Below are positions 1 to 5,141 of a stretch of DNA of 5,141 bases, one piece after another. The notes beneath the pieces were generated by a model. It had not been told where the DNA came from, did not search any database, and saw only the letters and a list, made by a program, of their open reading frames with translations. Position 1 is the stretch's first letter; each line of letters begins with the position of its first letter. The stretch spans positions 1-5,141 of the forward strand of contig JALGZO010000624.1 of NCBI GenBank assembly GCA_025774865.1, given 5' to 3'. The DNA is from a bacterium. GTDB taxonomy: Bacteria > ARS69. Both the position numbers and the translations under genes were made by a program.

Positions 1-67
1 CGTAATTGACCATCAATGGTGGTGCGCGAACCCGCGTGCACGATTCGTTCGTCAACAGTTCGTTCGG

Positions 68-73
68 AAGGAG
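68..73 (+). promoter_or_regulatory. Shine-Dalgarno site deciding the GTG start of the Ubl gene
   Basis: AAGGAG lies 8 nt before the GTG at 82. It supports this start over the longer in-frame ATG at position 16, which has no comparable purine tract upstream. Confidence 0.8.
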
Positions 74-81
74 AGGAAACT

Positions 82-300
82 GTGTCGACCCTGATCGCCC
101 CCGTGACGCTCACCGCGTTCGGCAAAGGACGCTTCGAGAGTCCTGCAGGTCCCGACATGACGGTCTCCGACGTGCTCGGCAAGCACGGCGTGCAGACGAA
201 CGGCCAGCGCGTTGCTCTCAACGGGCACAGTGCGACCCTCGATACCCCCGTGCAGGAGCACGATGAGCTCACCGTGATTCCCCGCGTGGTGGGGGGGTAA
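82..300 (+). CDS. ThiS/MoaD/ubiquitin-like beta-grasp protein with native C-terminal Gly-Gly
   Basis: This 72-residue protein looks like a small beta-grasp carrier or modifier of the ThiS/MoaD/ubiquitin-like group. Seen directly: an N-terminal strand pair (about residues 5-20), then TVSDVLGKHG (27-36) matching the family helix, the VALNGHS turn (44-50), an acidic loop QEHDELTVIP (58-67) like the family's 'D-G-D-x-V' segment, and a terminal VVGG directly before the stop. In such families the exposed Gly-Gly is adenylated by an E1/ThiF enzyme and then thiocarboxylated or conjugated. The GTG start at 82 is chosen because AAGGAG lies 8 nt upstream; the in-frame ATG at 16 would add 22 residues with no family counterpart and no good ribosome site. 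An E1-like gene lies in the same cassette. Whether the tail acts in sulfur transfer or in protein conjugation cannot be decided from this sequence. Confidence 0.85.
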   Translation: MSTLIAPVTLTAFGKGRFESPAGPDMTVSDVLGKHGVQTNGQRVALNGHSATLDTPVQEHDELTVIPRVVGG

Positions 301-313
301 CCGCTGAACGCGT

Positions 314-348
314 CGAGGGAAGGGCGGTACGACGACGCCCTTCCCTCG
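314..348. terminator. Perfect 13-bp hairpin between the Ubl gene and the next gene
   Basis: Bases 314-326 (CGAGGGAAGGGCG) are the exact reverse complement of 336-348, with a 9-nt loop. The stem starts 14 nt after the Ubl stop codon. It is followed by TTCGCGGGG, not a T tract, so it does not look like a full intrinsic terminator. I infer a partial terminator, attenuator or 3'-end stabiliser that would give more transcript of the small modifier than of the two downstream genes. The structure is seen directly; the function is inferred. Confidence 0.6.
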
Positions 349-353
349 TTCGC

Positions 354-361
354 GGGGAGGG
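354..361 (+). promoter_or_regulatory. Shine-Dalgarno site deciding a TTG start
   Basis: GGGGAGGG, with core GGAGG at 356-360, stands 6 nt before the TTG at 367. This strong site is the reason for accepting the rare TTG as the start of the 357-residue protein. Confidence 0.75.
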
Positions 362-366
362 ACATC

Positions 367-1440
367 TTGCCTGGCCTCGAGTCATCGATCCAGCGAGAGA
401 TTCTCCGTCTCGAGCTCGGGAAACGAGTCGTCTTCATCGATGATCCGAGCACCGTGCTCGTCAATCAGGGCACGGACTCGATCACCTCGCCGGTTCCGTA
501 CGTACTTCTGGAGCGCGGAGGAGACAAGTACGAAGGGCGCCGTGAGCGCCTCGACTTCGAAGGCGAGGGCGGGAACTTCGCGCTACTCGCGCGCCGGCGG
601 ACGCCGCCTGCGCTCGCGGGCAAGAAGCGGAACTGGATCGGGTACGTGACCGGGGAGTCCGGCCGGGAGCTTCCCGTCACCGTCGTCGATCCGAAGAGCC
701 ACACCATCCACGTTCTCGTGGACCTGGAGAGAAGCGAAGTCATCGAGGGCGACGTGAGTCGCGCCGCCGCCGCCGTCGTGGCGGTCCTCGTGGGGCGCCC
801 GCTGGAGCTCATCCTCGCGAAGGGCGGGCGGCCTTCGGTGGGTCGTCGGGTGCCGCATCGGCTCCGTGCGCTCCTGCAGAGGCAAGGCCGACATTCCCGA
901 CGGATGTTGGAGCGCGAGGTCGCGGTCCTTCGCCGACTGGGAGCGGGAGCGACGTCCCCGAGGTATGTGATCGGTCGCCGGCTGGCGCTCGTGGAGGCGG
1001 CGCTGGAGGGAAAGCGGACCCGCGAGGTCGAGCTCGCCGTGTGTGAGCGCGAAAGCCAACGACTGGGACAACTGCTGGAGAGCCGCGCCTGCGCGTCTCT
1101 CCAGGTGGACGCGGACCGGATCCGTGGACTCCTGAACCCCCGGCTGATCGACGAGTCGTGGGGCGTTCAGGCGTTCAACTTCTCGCTCTGGCCGGCGCCG
1201 GAGCTCGGACGCCCGGAGCTCGCGCTTTGGGCGGTGGGTCGGCGGCAGCCGCCGGCGGCGCATCTGTGCATCGGCCCGGAGGCCACGGAAGTGCTGAGGA
1301 GCCTGGAGGACACCTGCAACGTCTTCGGACTGATCGACACGGTCCTGAACTTCGTGGAGACCAACAAGTACGGCCGGGTCCGATCGACGGGCGAAGCTCG
1401 GCGCCCGGTGCGGCACCGACCTGCCAGACTCGAGCTCTAG
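367..1440 (+). CDS. Unrecognised 357-aa cassette protein, possible divergent E2-like
   Basis: I do not recognise this protein as a whole. It has no signal peptide or membrane segment, so it is probably cytoplasmic. Residues 1-150 look like an alpha/beta domain with several strands (RVVFID, PYVLLER, NFALLA, TIHVLVDL). Residues 160-250 are rich in Arg and Leu and probably helical. Residues 265-335 run from strand-like FNFSLW and ELALWAV into HLCIG (299-303, Cys301), then helices ending VFGLIDTVLNFVE. The order of strands, a His near a Cys in an 'x-L-C-I-G' setting, then helices resembles the catalytic region of prokaryotic E2-like proteins, such as PRTRC protein B, which occur beside Ubl and E1 genes. 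This is inference from a short motif plus context; the domain is short for a full E2 core. The gene lies 66 bp after the Ubl stop and 20 bp before the E1-like start, so co-transcription is likely. The last 20 residues are Arg-rich and look unstructured. Confidence 0.75.
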   Translation: MPGLESSIQREILRLELGKRVVFIDDPSTVLVNQGTDSITSPVPYVLLERGGDKYEGRRERLDFEGEGGNFALLARRRTPPALAGKKRNWIGYVTGESGRELPVTVVDPKSHTIHVLVDLERSEVIEGDVSRAAAAVVAVLVGRPLELILAKGGRPSVGRRVPHRLRALLQRQGRHSRRMLEREVAVLRRLGAGATSPRYVIGRRLALVEAALEGKRTREVELAVCERESQRLGQLLESRACASLQVDADRIRGLLNPRLIDESWGVQAFNFSLWPAPELGRPELALWAVGRRQPPAAHLCIGPEATEVLRSLEDTCNVFGLIDTVLNFVETNKYGRVRSTGEARRPVRHRPARLEL

Positions 1441-1447
1441 ACCCTCG

Positions 1448-1454
1448 AAAGGAG
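1448..1454 (+). promoter_or_regulatory. Shine-Dalgarno site deciding the GTG start of the E1-like gene
   Basis: AAAGGAG ends 6 nt before the GTG at 1461. It lies in the 20-bp gap after the previous stop codon and selects this GTG over upstream in-frame ATG and GTG codons that overlap the preceding gene. Confidence 0.8.
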
Positions 1455-1460
1455 CATCTC

Positions 1461-2117
1461 GTGGAATACCTTCGTCAGCTGGAACTGCTCGTGCCCGAGG
1501 ATCTCGAAGGACTCGATGTCGACCTCGTCGGGGCGGGGTCTCTGGGAGGCGCCGTCCTCCTCTGCCTCGGCAAGATGGGTTTCGGGATCCGGAACCGGAT
1601 CACGGTGACCGACTTCGACCGGTGCGAGGAGCACAATCTTCCCACGCAGTGGTTTCGGCCCGCCGACGTCACGATGGCTCGCCCGAAGGTGGAGGCGCTC
1701 GCGGAAATGGCGGCGTGGATCTTCGATCGGGAGATCGAGCCGGTGGAGGCGCGTTTCACCGGAACCGAGGACCGGCGGCTCGGCCCGATCGTCATCGTCG
1801 CCGTGGACTCGCTGGAGGAACGCCGGAAGATCTGGGAGCGGCTCTCGGCCCGGGACGACGTGCGCTTCCTGGTGGACGCGCGGGCCGGGGCCGAAGTCGT
1901 GGAGATTCGCGCCGTGGATCTCGAGCGGGATTCGCGCGAAGACTACGAGCGGAGCCTCGAGGGCGAGCCGTTCGAGGAGCGGTGCACGAGGCAGGTGATC
2001 TCCTACACCGTCCTCGGGGCGGCGTCGTTCGTCGGCAGCGTCATCCGCGCGTGGGTGCGCCGCGACGAGTACCCGCGATCCTTCGTGTTCGACTTCCAGA
2101 ACTTCTGGACCGCATGA
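1461..2117 (+). CDS. Small E1/ThiF-like adenylating enzyme
   Basis: This 218-residue protein is an E1/ThiF/MoeB-type Rossmann enzyme, expected to use ATP to adenylate the C-terminal glycine of a ubiquitin-like partner, most likely the Gly-Gly protein at the head of this cassette. Seen directly: the nucleotide loop DLVGAGSLGG (21-30), the ribose-binding acidic pair DFD (51-53), NLPTQ (59-63) where the family usually has N-L-x-R-Q, the conserved lysine in ARPKVEAL (73-80, Lys76), VAVDSLEERR (113-122, Asp116 and Arg121) like the Mg/ATP aspartate motif, and CTRQVISYTVLGAASF (175-190), a Cys-led helix common in ThiF relatives. There are no CxxC pairs, so the zinc site of MoeB/ThiF is absent. Cys175 is the best candidate for a catalytic cysteine, though it may be structural. 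At 218 residues it is shorter than the usual 240-250. Its stop lies 21 bp from the stop of the convergent gene. Confidence 0.88.
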   Translation: MEYLRQLELLVPEDLEGLDVDLVGAGSLGGAVLLCLGKMGFGIRNRITVTDFDRCEEHNLPTQWFRPADVTMARPKVEALAEMAAWIFDREIEPVEARFTGTEDRRLGPIVIVAVDSLEERRKIWERLSARDDVRFLVDARAGAEVVEIRAVDLERDSREDYERSLEGEPFEERCTRQVISYTVLGAASFVGSVIRAWVRRDEYPRSFVFDFQNFWTA

Positions 2118-2138
2118 GGGAGCGGCTTCAGACCACCG

Positions 2139-4265
2139 TCAACGGGGGCGTGAAGGAGGGCGCTCGGGCGATGGCCTCCAGTCCACTTCGCCCTCCGGGC
2201 GGTCCACCCCGATCGAAAGGTTCCGCACCTCGCGATTCGGCGAGTCCGGCGGGTCGAGCCAGACGGAGTCGTTCGCGGCCTCGGCCACGTCGTACTCGTC
2301 CGCCCCGCCGAGGTCGAGGAAGAGGCCGACGGCCGACGCCTCGGCGAAGTACGTGTGTGTGGTGTCGTAATCGCCAAAACGCTGGTCGAAACGGGCGAAG
2401 CCGGGCTTGTTGCCCTCCTTCGTGCGGTAGGAGTCATTGCCCGCCGTGTCGATGAGCATCACGACGCTCCGGTTGATGGAATAGCCGAGCCCATCACCCT
2501 CCGGGATGTCGTAGACGTCGTCGCCACCCTGATTGATGAGGAGACTCACGGAGAAGTCGTGTCCGAACGCGACGGATGCGCTTCCTTTCTCTTCGATGAG
2601 GTGCCGGTCGTCTCCGCCCTCGTCGATGAGCGCGCCGATGCAGAAGTGGGCGCCCGATCCCTGCGACCACACGACGCCGCGGTAGGTATCATTCCCGGAC
2701 GCGTCGTGGAGCAGCCCGGTGCCGAACCAGTAGCCCACGCCCTGCGACCAGTTCCCCGCGAGATACGTGTCGTCTCCCTCGACGTCGAGAAGCTGGCCGA
2801 GGCCACCGGCCCAGGAATGGCCATCGCCGCCGTCACCGCGACGCCCGGCTCCCGCGCCCTGCGCCATGGATACCGAGACGCGTCCCTCCGAGTGCGAGGA
2901 GGGACGGCCCGTGACCGCGGGATCACGAACTGCTTCGTAGCGGTCGTTTCCGCTACGGTCCGCGAGGGTCCCCACGCCGCCCACCGCACCGAAGCCCTGG
3001 CCCTCGGACTCGACGCGGTAGGAATCGCCGCCCTCGGCGTCGAGAAGGAGTCCCACTCCGAGGAACGCGGCGGCCTGCGACGAGAAGCGAGACAGGTATT
3101 CGTCGGCGCCCGCGAGGTCGGCGAGGACGCCTAGCCCCATCGAGCCCATGCCCTGGGCGCACTGGGTCGCTTCGTACCTGTCGTTCCCGGCCACGTCGAC
3201 GAGGACGCCGACGGCCGCGAGACCGGCGCCCTGGGTCGGGCGTTCGTCGCCCACGTAGGCGTCGGCGCCGGCGAGATCCAGGAGGACGGCGAGGGACCGG
3301 CCGGGGGCCGGGGCGGCCACGGCGCCGGCGTAGCGGTCGTTGCCGCCGAGATCGACGATGAGAAACGAGTCGTGGCCCCTGATCTCGTCGCGACCGGTGC
3401 CGCGGAAGCGGATCCAGCCCAAGGGGGAGGACCAGTCGAAGGTGAAGGAGCCCGAGTGTAGGTCGCGCAGGGCGTGGGCGGCCCGTTCCGCCGCCGCCAC
3501 GGTTCGGAGCCCGCCGTACCAGAGGCTCGCCTCGTCGAGGGCGGCAGCCGCGTCGTCGAACTCGGGGAAGTACTCGAGGGCGTCCGTCATGCCCACGCCG
3601 AGGTCCCAGCGGCGTTGCACTGCGAGCCGGTCGGAGGGATCGACGTTGCGGAACGCCAGCTCGACCCATTCGTGCGCGTCGACGAGGTCGAGAACGAGGC
3701 GACCGAGTGGAGCCCGTGCCGGGTCCGGAACGGTGGCGGCCACGGCGTCGAGATCTTGCCGGAGATTCGGATAGTCGGCCTCGTTGCCGAACGTGATGTA
3801 CTTCGTGCGGCGGCCGGCGCGTCGGTGAAGCTCCAGGATCGCGTCCACGAGATCGACGCGCGCCGTGTCCAGGTTCGCGGAGTACGCGCGGAACGCTCCG
3901 AACTTGCGGTCGACGCCGAGCTGCTGGACGGCCCGGTAGAGGTGCCCAGATGATCCGTCGGCCAGGTCGGCCAACGCGTCGGCTGCGAGGTGGACGCGAG
4001 CGGCGGCGGCCGCCGTGCGGGTGAAGGTCACGGTGGCGAGGGGCTGGGCCAGGATCGCATCGAAGTGGCGGAGCTTGTAGGGAATGTCGGCGGGGTAGCG
4101 GGACCAGTACCCGCGAGGAGACCAGCCCAGGTCCGCCCGGTGAAGCCCTTCGTGGGTGAGGGCATCGTCCAGGGCGTCGGCGTGACCGGCCACGGGAGCG
4201 CCGATGCCGAGGAACACCGTAAAGAGAATCACTCCGAGTGGACTCATTTCCCGACGTCGTACCAT
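2139..4265 (-). CDS. Exported repeat protein with about twelve G-x-D-x-Y solenoid-type repeats
   Basis: The 708-residue product starts with a signal peptide: MVRRRE, a hydrophobic stretch from about residue 9 to 25, then AGHA with likely cleavage after Ala29. It should act in the periplasm, on the surface or outside the cell. Residues 30-295 form a domain I do not recognise, mostly helical and rich in Ala, Leu and Asp. From about 301 to 665 come some twelve degenerate repeats of 23-30 residues, built on L-L-D-x-x-G-(N/A/G/D)-D-x-Y followed by about seven residues and Q-G-x-G-x-x-G; examples are VDLGGNDRY (304-312) and LDLGGADEY near the end. The regular hydrophobic, Gly and Asp spacing suggests a beta-solenoid, perhaps with metal binding, but it is not the nine-residue RTX pattern. 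The ATG at 4265 is chosen over the upstream one at 4319 because GGGGAG stands 9 nt before it and the signal peptide follows at once. The C-terminal 40 residues are Pro/Arg-rich. Function is unknown. Confidence 0.85.
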   Translation of the reverse strand: MVRRREMSPLGVILFTVFLGIGAPVAGHADALDDALTHEGLHRADLGWSPRGYWSRYPADIPYKLRHFDAILAQPLATVTFTRTAAAAARVHLAADALADLADGSSGHLYRAVQQLGVDRKFGAFRAYSANLDTARVDLVDAILELHRRAGRRTKYITFGNEADYPNLRQDLDAVAATVPDPARAPLGRLVLDLVDAHEWVELAFRNVDPSDRLAVQRRWDLGVGMTDALEYFPEFDDAAAALDEASLWYGGLRTVAAAERAAHALRDLHSGSFTFDWSSPLGWIRFRGTGRDEIRGHDSFLIVDLGGNDRYAGAVAAPAPGRSLAVLLDLAGADAYVGDERPTQGAGLAAVGVLVDVAGNDRYEATQCAQGMGSMGLGVLADLAGADEYLSRFSSQAAAFLGVGLLLDAEGGDSYRVESEGQGFGAVGGVGTLADRSGNDRYEAVRDPAVTGRPSSHSEGRVSVSMAQGAGAGRRGDGGDGHSWAGGLGQLLDVEGDDTYLAGNWSQGVGYWFGTGLLHDASGNDTYRGVVWSQGSGAHFCIGALIDEGGDDRHLIEEKGSASVAFGHDFSVSLLINQGGDDVYDIPEGDGLGYSINRSVVMLIDTAGNDSYRTKEGNKPGFARFDQRFGDYDTTHTYFAEASAVGLFLDLGGADEYDVAEAANDSVWLDPPDSPNREVRNLSIGVDRPEGEVDWRPSPERPPSRPR
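2271..3365 (-). repeat. Tandem protein repeats, about twelve copies, of the L-x-D-x-x-G-x-D-x-Y type
   Basis: Read on the minus strand, the segment encodes successive units opened by motifs such as LLDLAGADAY, LVDVAGNDRY, LADLAGADEY, LLDAEGGDSY, LLDVEGDDTY, LLHDASGNDTY, LINQGGDDVY and LIDTAGNDSY. Many units continue with Q-G-x-G or S-Q-G and a small-residue tail. The repeats are conserved as protein, with diverged bases, which suggests old duplication under selection, not recent DNA slippage. Unit 6 carries an extra stretch of roughly 20-30 residues (about 447-488), and unit 9 has His in place of the Tyr. Confidence 0.8.
2881..2906. repeat. Perfect 9-bp inverted repeat inside the unit 6 insertion
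   Basis: CGTCCCTCC at 2881-2889 is the exact reverse complement of 2898-2906, with an 8-nt spacer. It falls inside the extra residues of repeat unit 6 (near residues 454-462 of the exported protein). It may be the relic of a small palindromic insertion, or chance in GC-rich coding DNA. Confidence 0.45.
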
Positions 4266-4456
4266 CGATTCTCTCTCCCCACGGATCCGATCTACGGAGG
4301 CTATCCACCGCACGCGCAAAGCGCAACGGAACCTCGAGACGGCGGGTCCGAACCGAATGCCGGCTCGTCCACCTCGTGGCGCCAGGTCGAAGGTGCGGTC
4401 GCGAGGGAACGGAAGGTGTAGTAACGTGTTTGCCGGGCCGAAAATGGGAGTCGCGA
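4266..4456. promoter_or_regulatory. Divergent intergenic spacer between two exported-protein genes
   Basis: This 191-bp spacer must hold the control signals for the minus-strand repeat protein and the plus-strand DUF3450 gene. I find no convincing -35/-10 pair on either strand; TAGTAA at 4419-4424 is the only -10-like hexamer on the plus strand, and no good -35 partner lies 17 bp upstream. No AT-rich Fur-type box is visible, although iron control is common for TonB-linked operons. The plus-strand gene has GGGAG at 4446-4450, 6 nt before its ATG. Confidence 0.4.
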
Positions 4457-5141
4457 ATGAAGGACCACCGGATCCGAATTGTCTCGGCGATCGTACTCGG
4501 GCTCACGATGGCGAGCCCCGCGATCACGGCCGACCTCTCCACCGTGATCGGCGCGAGTGCCGACAATGTCCAGCTCGCCCAGGCTTCCCAGAAGAGGATC
4601 GATGACGTCGTGCTGCAAACCGAGGACCTCGAGATCGAGTACAAGCAGGTGATGAAGCGTCTCGACGGCCTCGAGGTCTACAACGAGTACATGGAGCGGC
4701 AGATCGCTCACCAGGAACAGGAGCTCGCCGAGCTCCGCCGGTCGATCGACGAGGTCAGCAGCGTGGAGCGTCAGATCATGCCGCTGATGATCCGGATGCT
4801 CGACGGTCTCGAGCAGTTCATCGAGCTGGACGTGCCCTTCCTGAAAGAAGAGCGAATGAACCGCGTCGCCGGCCTCCGGTCTCTCATGGAGCGGGCCGAC
4901 ATCTCGGTGGCCGAGAAGTTCCGCCGGCTGACCGAGGCTTTCCAGATCGAGAACGACTTCGGCCGTACGATCGAAACCTACAAGGACACCCTGACCCTCG
5001 ATGACGCCACGCTCGAGGTCAACGTCCTGCGCCTCGGCCGCGTGGGGCTTTTCTACCAGACGAACGACACGAGCCAGACCGGTTTGTGGGACCAAGCGGC
5101 CCGGCAGTGGGTCTCCCTCGGGTCCGGGGCGGCGCGCAACC
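4457..5141 (+). CDS. Exported DUF3450 coiled-coil protein of a TonB/ExbB-type system, 3' end cut off
   Basis: The first 228 codons are present and the frame is open at the window edge. Residues 1-25 form a signal peptide (MKDHRIR, a hydrophobic core, ending AITA before Asp26), so the protein is periplasmic. Residues about 40-105 are heptad-like and charged, a coiled coil. Residues about 108-220 match my recollection of DUF3450: LMIRMLDGLEQFIELDVPFL (110-129), ERADISVAEKFRR (145-157), FQIENDFGRTIETY (162-175), LRLGRVGLFYQ (191-201) and a final W-D-x-x-x-R-x-W (211-218). In known bacteria this family is encoded with ExbB/TolQ-like, ExbD and TonB proteins and is thought to assist outer-membrane transport energised by the proton gradient. 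The ATG at 4457 has GGGAG 6 nt upstream; the nearby ATG at 4444 is out of frame. Family members are usually only somewhat longer, so perhaps 25-30 residues are missing here. Confidence 0.9.
   Translation, partial: MKDHRIRIVSAIVLGLTMASPAITADLSTVIGASADNVQLAQASQKRIDDVVLQTEDLEIEYKQVMKRLDGLEVYNEYMERQIAHQEQELAELRRSIDEVSSVERQIMPLMIRMLDGLEQFIELDVPFLKEERMNRVAGLRSLMERADISVAEKFRRLTEAFQIENDFGRTIETYKDTLTLDDATLEVNVLRLGRVGLFYQTNDTSQTGLWDQAARQWVSLGSGAARN

Noticed and set aside
6-34. TTGACC at 6-11 as a -35 box for the Ubl cassette
   Set aside because: The segment 17 bp downstream (AACCCG) bears no likeness to a -10 box, and no alternative hexamer has a workable spacing.
583-1416. Minus-strand frame of 277 codons opposite the middle cassette gene
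   Set aside because: The plus-strand gene has a strong ribosome site, cassette spacing and hydrophobic patterning. The reverse frame is Arg/His/Pro-rich with no domain features.
1158-1460. N-terminal 101-residue extension of the E1-like protein
   Set aside because: It overlaps the preceding gene, is Gly/Ala-rich and low in complexity, and the GTG at 1461 has an ideal Shine-Dalgarno site.
2155-2196. GGAGGGCG and CGCCCTCC inverted repeat near the convergent gene ends as a terminator
   Set aside because: It has only 8 bp with a 26-nt loop, no T tract, and lies within the coding sequence of the minus-strand gene.
2800-2840. RGD tripeptide in the repeat protein as an adhesion motif
   Set aside because: It sits in a low-complexity Gly/Arg/Asp stretch of the unit 6 expansion, where chance occurrence is likely.
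4282-4476. Palindrome CGGATCCG at 4282-4289 and again at 4469-4476, one near each divergent start
   Set aside because: The second copy lies within coding sequence and another copy occurs at 1117-1124 inside the middle cassette gene, so chance in GC-rich DNA explains it.
2953-4644. Long minus-strand open frame of 563 codons
   Set aside because: It is Arg/Pro/Gly-rich, low in complexity, and overlaps the signal-peptide repeat protein in another frame. Long false frames are common in high-GC DNA.
4301-5095. Minus-strand frame of 264 codons opposite the DUF3450 gene
   Set aside because: Its Leu/Glu/His-rich sequence is the antisense shadow of the DUF3450 coding sequence, which has clear family motifs and a signal peptide.

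Overview
The window is high-GC bacterial DNA. It holds five protein genes and no RNA genes, insertion sequences or CRISPR arrays that I can see. Signal peptides, clear Shine-Dalgarno sites and a TonB-linked DUF3450 protein point to a Gram-negative organism. A myxobacterium-like or other uncultured deltaproteobacterial-type lineage fits the GC content and gene styles, but nothing in the window proves a taxon.

Left part (82-2117, + strand): a tight three-gene cassette. Gene 1 encodes a 72-residue ThiS/MoaD/ubiquitin-like beta-grasp protein that ends exactly in Gly-Gly. Gene 2 encodes a 357-residue protein I do not recognise overall; its C-terminal part carries a His-Leu-Cys-Ile-Gly motif followed by helices, which resembles the catalytic-Cys region of prokaryotic E2-like proteins. 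Gene 3 encodes a small (218 residue) E1/ThiF-like adenylating enzyme. The simplest reading is that the E1-like enzyme activates the Gly-Gly tail and either passes the modifier to the gene 2 protein for conjugation or makes a thiocarboxylate sulfur donor. No JAB/DUB protease is visible, and none would be needed to expose the tail. All three genes use non-ATG starts (GTG, TTG, GTG) behind strong Shine-Dalgarno sites. A perfect 13-bp hairpin separates gene 1 from gene 2, and a run of seven G encodes the Gly-Gly tail.

Middle part (2139-4265, - strand): one large gene converges on the cassette. It encodes a 708-residue exported protein with an N-terminal, probably helical domain and about twelve degenerate repeats of the type L-L-D-x-x-G-x-D-x-Y-...-Q-G-x-G, likely a solenoid.

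Right part (4457 to the window edge, + strand): a divergent gene encodes an exported coiled-coil DUF3450 protein, cut off by the window end. In known bacteria this family begins or accompanies ExbB/ExbD/TonB energy-transduction operons, so such genes are expected just beyond the window. The 191-bp divergent spacer must carry the control signals for the two exported-protein genes, but I could not assign promoters in it.
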